From positions 26,863,741-26,927,740 of the forward strand of contig CM019216.1 of assembly GCA_009741485.1 (NCBI GenBank): a stretch of 64,000 nt of DNA, in the 5' to 3' direction. Origin of the DNA: Malurus cyaneus samueli. Its lineage: Eukaryota > Chordata > Aves > Passeriformes > Maluridae. Below are positions 62,499 through 64,000 of the stretch, one piece after another. How positions within the stretch are numbered: position 1 is the first letter of the stretch; each line of letters opens with the position of its first letter. Both the position numbers and the translations under genes were made by a program. The notes beneath the pieces were generated by a model. It searched no databases, was not told the origin of the DNA, and worked only from the letters and a program-made list of their open reading frames with translations.

Positions 62499-62542
62499 AA
62501 ACAGGGCAGTGGTACTTCTGACTCTGCGGAGAAAAAAGTCAC

Positions 62543-62548
62543 AATAAA
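62543..62548 (+). terminator. Possible polyadenylation signal
   Basis: AATAAA 45 bases after the stop of the candidate terminal exon, with a GT-rich element about 35-60 bases further on. Because AATAAA is common in AT-rich DNA, its weight comes only from the arrangement. Confidence 0.35.
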
Positions 62549-63136
62549 ATTATTTTATTTCCTAGTAACTATGAAAAATGCAGGTAACTGGTGAATGTGG
62601 TAGTGGTGCTGCAATGCCAATAGGACTTAATCTCCAAAGTCCAACCTTAACAATTCTGATTTTATGATTATTGGGCAGGAGTAAGTGTATAATGTCTGTC
62701 ACTGGCTGCCAGAAAGGAGGAGGGAGAATTTTTGAGCCAGATTGTCTTGGTAGGAGCCAAGCACCACCTTACACTGCCCCTGCTCTGGGGCATGCTCCCA
62801 GTTTTGAAGCCTGCGTTTTATGTTCTTATCTACTCCTTGCAAGGAGTGGTCATAGTGACTGGAGATTTCTCTTTCAGGCCTGCATGTGGAAAAAGTAATC
62901 TGTTTTCAAATTAAAGATTAGGAAAGAAAAATGATCATTATATAGTCTCTGGTTTCATCAGTTATCCTTTCTTTTTCTTTTGCTCTCTTCAGTTCTTTTA
63001 TCTTCTTTCTTCATCAATTGCTTACCTTGCTTTTATGATTCGTGATCTTCTGCTTTTGGTCTGGCTTTCCTCATCCTTTCCATTGTTTGATTCCAGTTCT
63101 TTGTTTCTTTGTCATCCAACATCATGATCAAAGCCA

Positions 63137-63490
63137 ATATTTGGGAAGTCATGGACTTCTACACTGGGCTTCTCCATGTTCAAATAGAAAGACAGCTTAC
63201 AGGATACCAGCTTTACCTTCTGATCATACAGGTTTTCTTCTGTATTTGTATTTCACTGGCAAAAATTTTTCTGATGGTAGTAAGGAACTGAAAAGCATAA
63301 GAAAGAGAACATCCAATTACAGTATTCAAATCTTTAGTGGCTACGGCCATCTGGGCATGTTTTGCTTCCAGGTCATTTCTTACAGAGGAGCTCATCACAT
63401 TCCTGGACTGTTGGAGGGTTTGCCCGTTGCTCCAGCCCAGACTCTGACAGAAGCAACTTCCTCAAGGATTTACATGCTAGGAGAAGGAAA
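63137..63490 (+). repeat. Unclassified repeat, copy B
   Basis: Partner of 61345-61660, about 1.8 kb downstream in the same direction. It has an additional stretch around 63365-63420 not present in copy A. The divergence between the copies is considerable (many substitutions and small gaps), so the duplication is old if local. Confidence 0.8.
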
Positions 63491-64000
63491 GTTCCTTCTC
63501 TGTTCTATTTCCACCCCCTTTTTTTGCCTCTAATTTTCTAAATTAAGAGGCAGAGATTTTCCTGTTTGCTTTGTCCCTCTACATTACTTGTCCACCTTTT
63601 CACTTGATTGTCATCTTCTCAACATATAATCACTTTAGAGTAATGTCTATCCTCTTCTGTTGTTGGCTTCAAATTATCAAATTCCCTTTCTCAGTGAGGA
63701 TAAACTGAACATTTCAAGCTCAGTTATAAAAGCTGAATGCAGTAGCTCTGCCTCATAGATAGAAAAATGAGAAATAAAGTGTGGTTACGAGATGTGATAG
63801 CTCAGTAAGATTCTTACTGTGTGCCAGTGGGACATACATTGTGCGCAAGTAGTTCTCCACATAAATATTTTGTTCTTTTTTCAGTTATTGAGCTATAGTT
63901 TAAAAGACAGTGGGGAGCAGAGATTATATTACTGTATATTTAATGTAGAATTATAGTATTCAATGATGTTGTGTATAGTATATTTTACATATTGTGGAAT

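Larger units (their letters stand above)
62499..64000 (+). other. ADGRB3 intron sequence to the window end
   Basis: Contains the putative 3' untranslated part of the candidate exon, repeat copy B (63137-63490) and otherwise AT-rich intron. A 163-codon open frame (63042-63533) passes through repeat copy B but shows no known domain, and I do not call it a gene. Confidence 0.5.

Noticed and set aside
63042..63533. 163-codon open frame on the + strand near the window end
   Set aside because: Long for AT-rich DNA, but it overlaps repeat copy B, has no recognisable domain, and copy A does not retain the frame.
1..64000. CRISPR arrays, tRNA or rRNA genes, bacterial-type operons
   Set aside because: None seen. 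The only tRNA-like sequence is the 18-base primer-binding site in the LTR insertion, which is not a tRNA gene.

Overview
The window looks like avian nuclear DNA. It is AT-rich and gene-poor, and carries at least three decayed CR1 retrotransposon copies, one of them ending in the CR1-type tail ATTCTATG-ATTCTGTG, plus two long terminal repeats (LTRs) of one endogenous retrovirus family. There are no operons, no bacterial-style dense coding and no RNA genes that I could recognise. I infer a bird from a macrochromosome-like region; the species cannot be read from the sequence.

The only protein-coding gene I can support is part of ADGRB3 (BAI3), a brain adhesion G-protein-coupled receptor, on the + strand. 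Three consecutive exons are visible: 45709-45835 (GPS motif and start of the tethered agonist), 47466-47569 (rest of the agonist region and TM1) and 50236-50338 (first intracellular loop and TM2). All splice sites are AG/GT, the phases join exactly, and the joined reading frame agrees with the vertebrate protein as I know it. The exon before (end of the GAIN domain) and the exon after (TM3) were not found, so positions 1-45708 are the 3' part of an intron of at least 45.7 kb and 50339-64000 the start of one of at least 13.6 kb.

Layout: 1-11350 intron; 11351-12678 LTR insertion, minus orientation, with a retained primer-binding site; 17945-18500 fossil reverse transcriptase of L2-like type, minus; 18668-19240 CR1, minus; 29448-31285 long CR1, minus; 33318-34563 solo LTR, plus; 39272-39490 three 73-bp tandem repeats; 44810-45708 an intragenic CpG island preceded by an 82-bp pure purine tract; 45709-50338 the three exons, with a short CR1 at 48641-48858; 61345-61660 and 63137-63490 two copies of an unclassified repeat; 62382-62498 a possible alternative 3' terminal exon followed by AATAAA.

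The observations most worth checking are: (1) the CpG island directly against the GPS exon, which could be an internal promoter for a receptor lacking its large ectodomain; (2) the candidate terminal exon at 62382, in phase with the TM2 exon, which could end the transcript early; (3) an LTR copy that keeps an 18-nt primer-binding site matching the 3' end of glycine tRNA and appears to be a provirus collapsed to little more than one LTR; and (4) the unclassified duplicated repeat near the right end.
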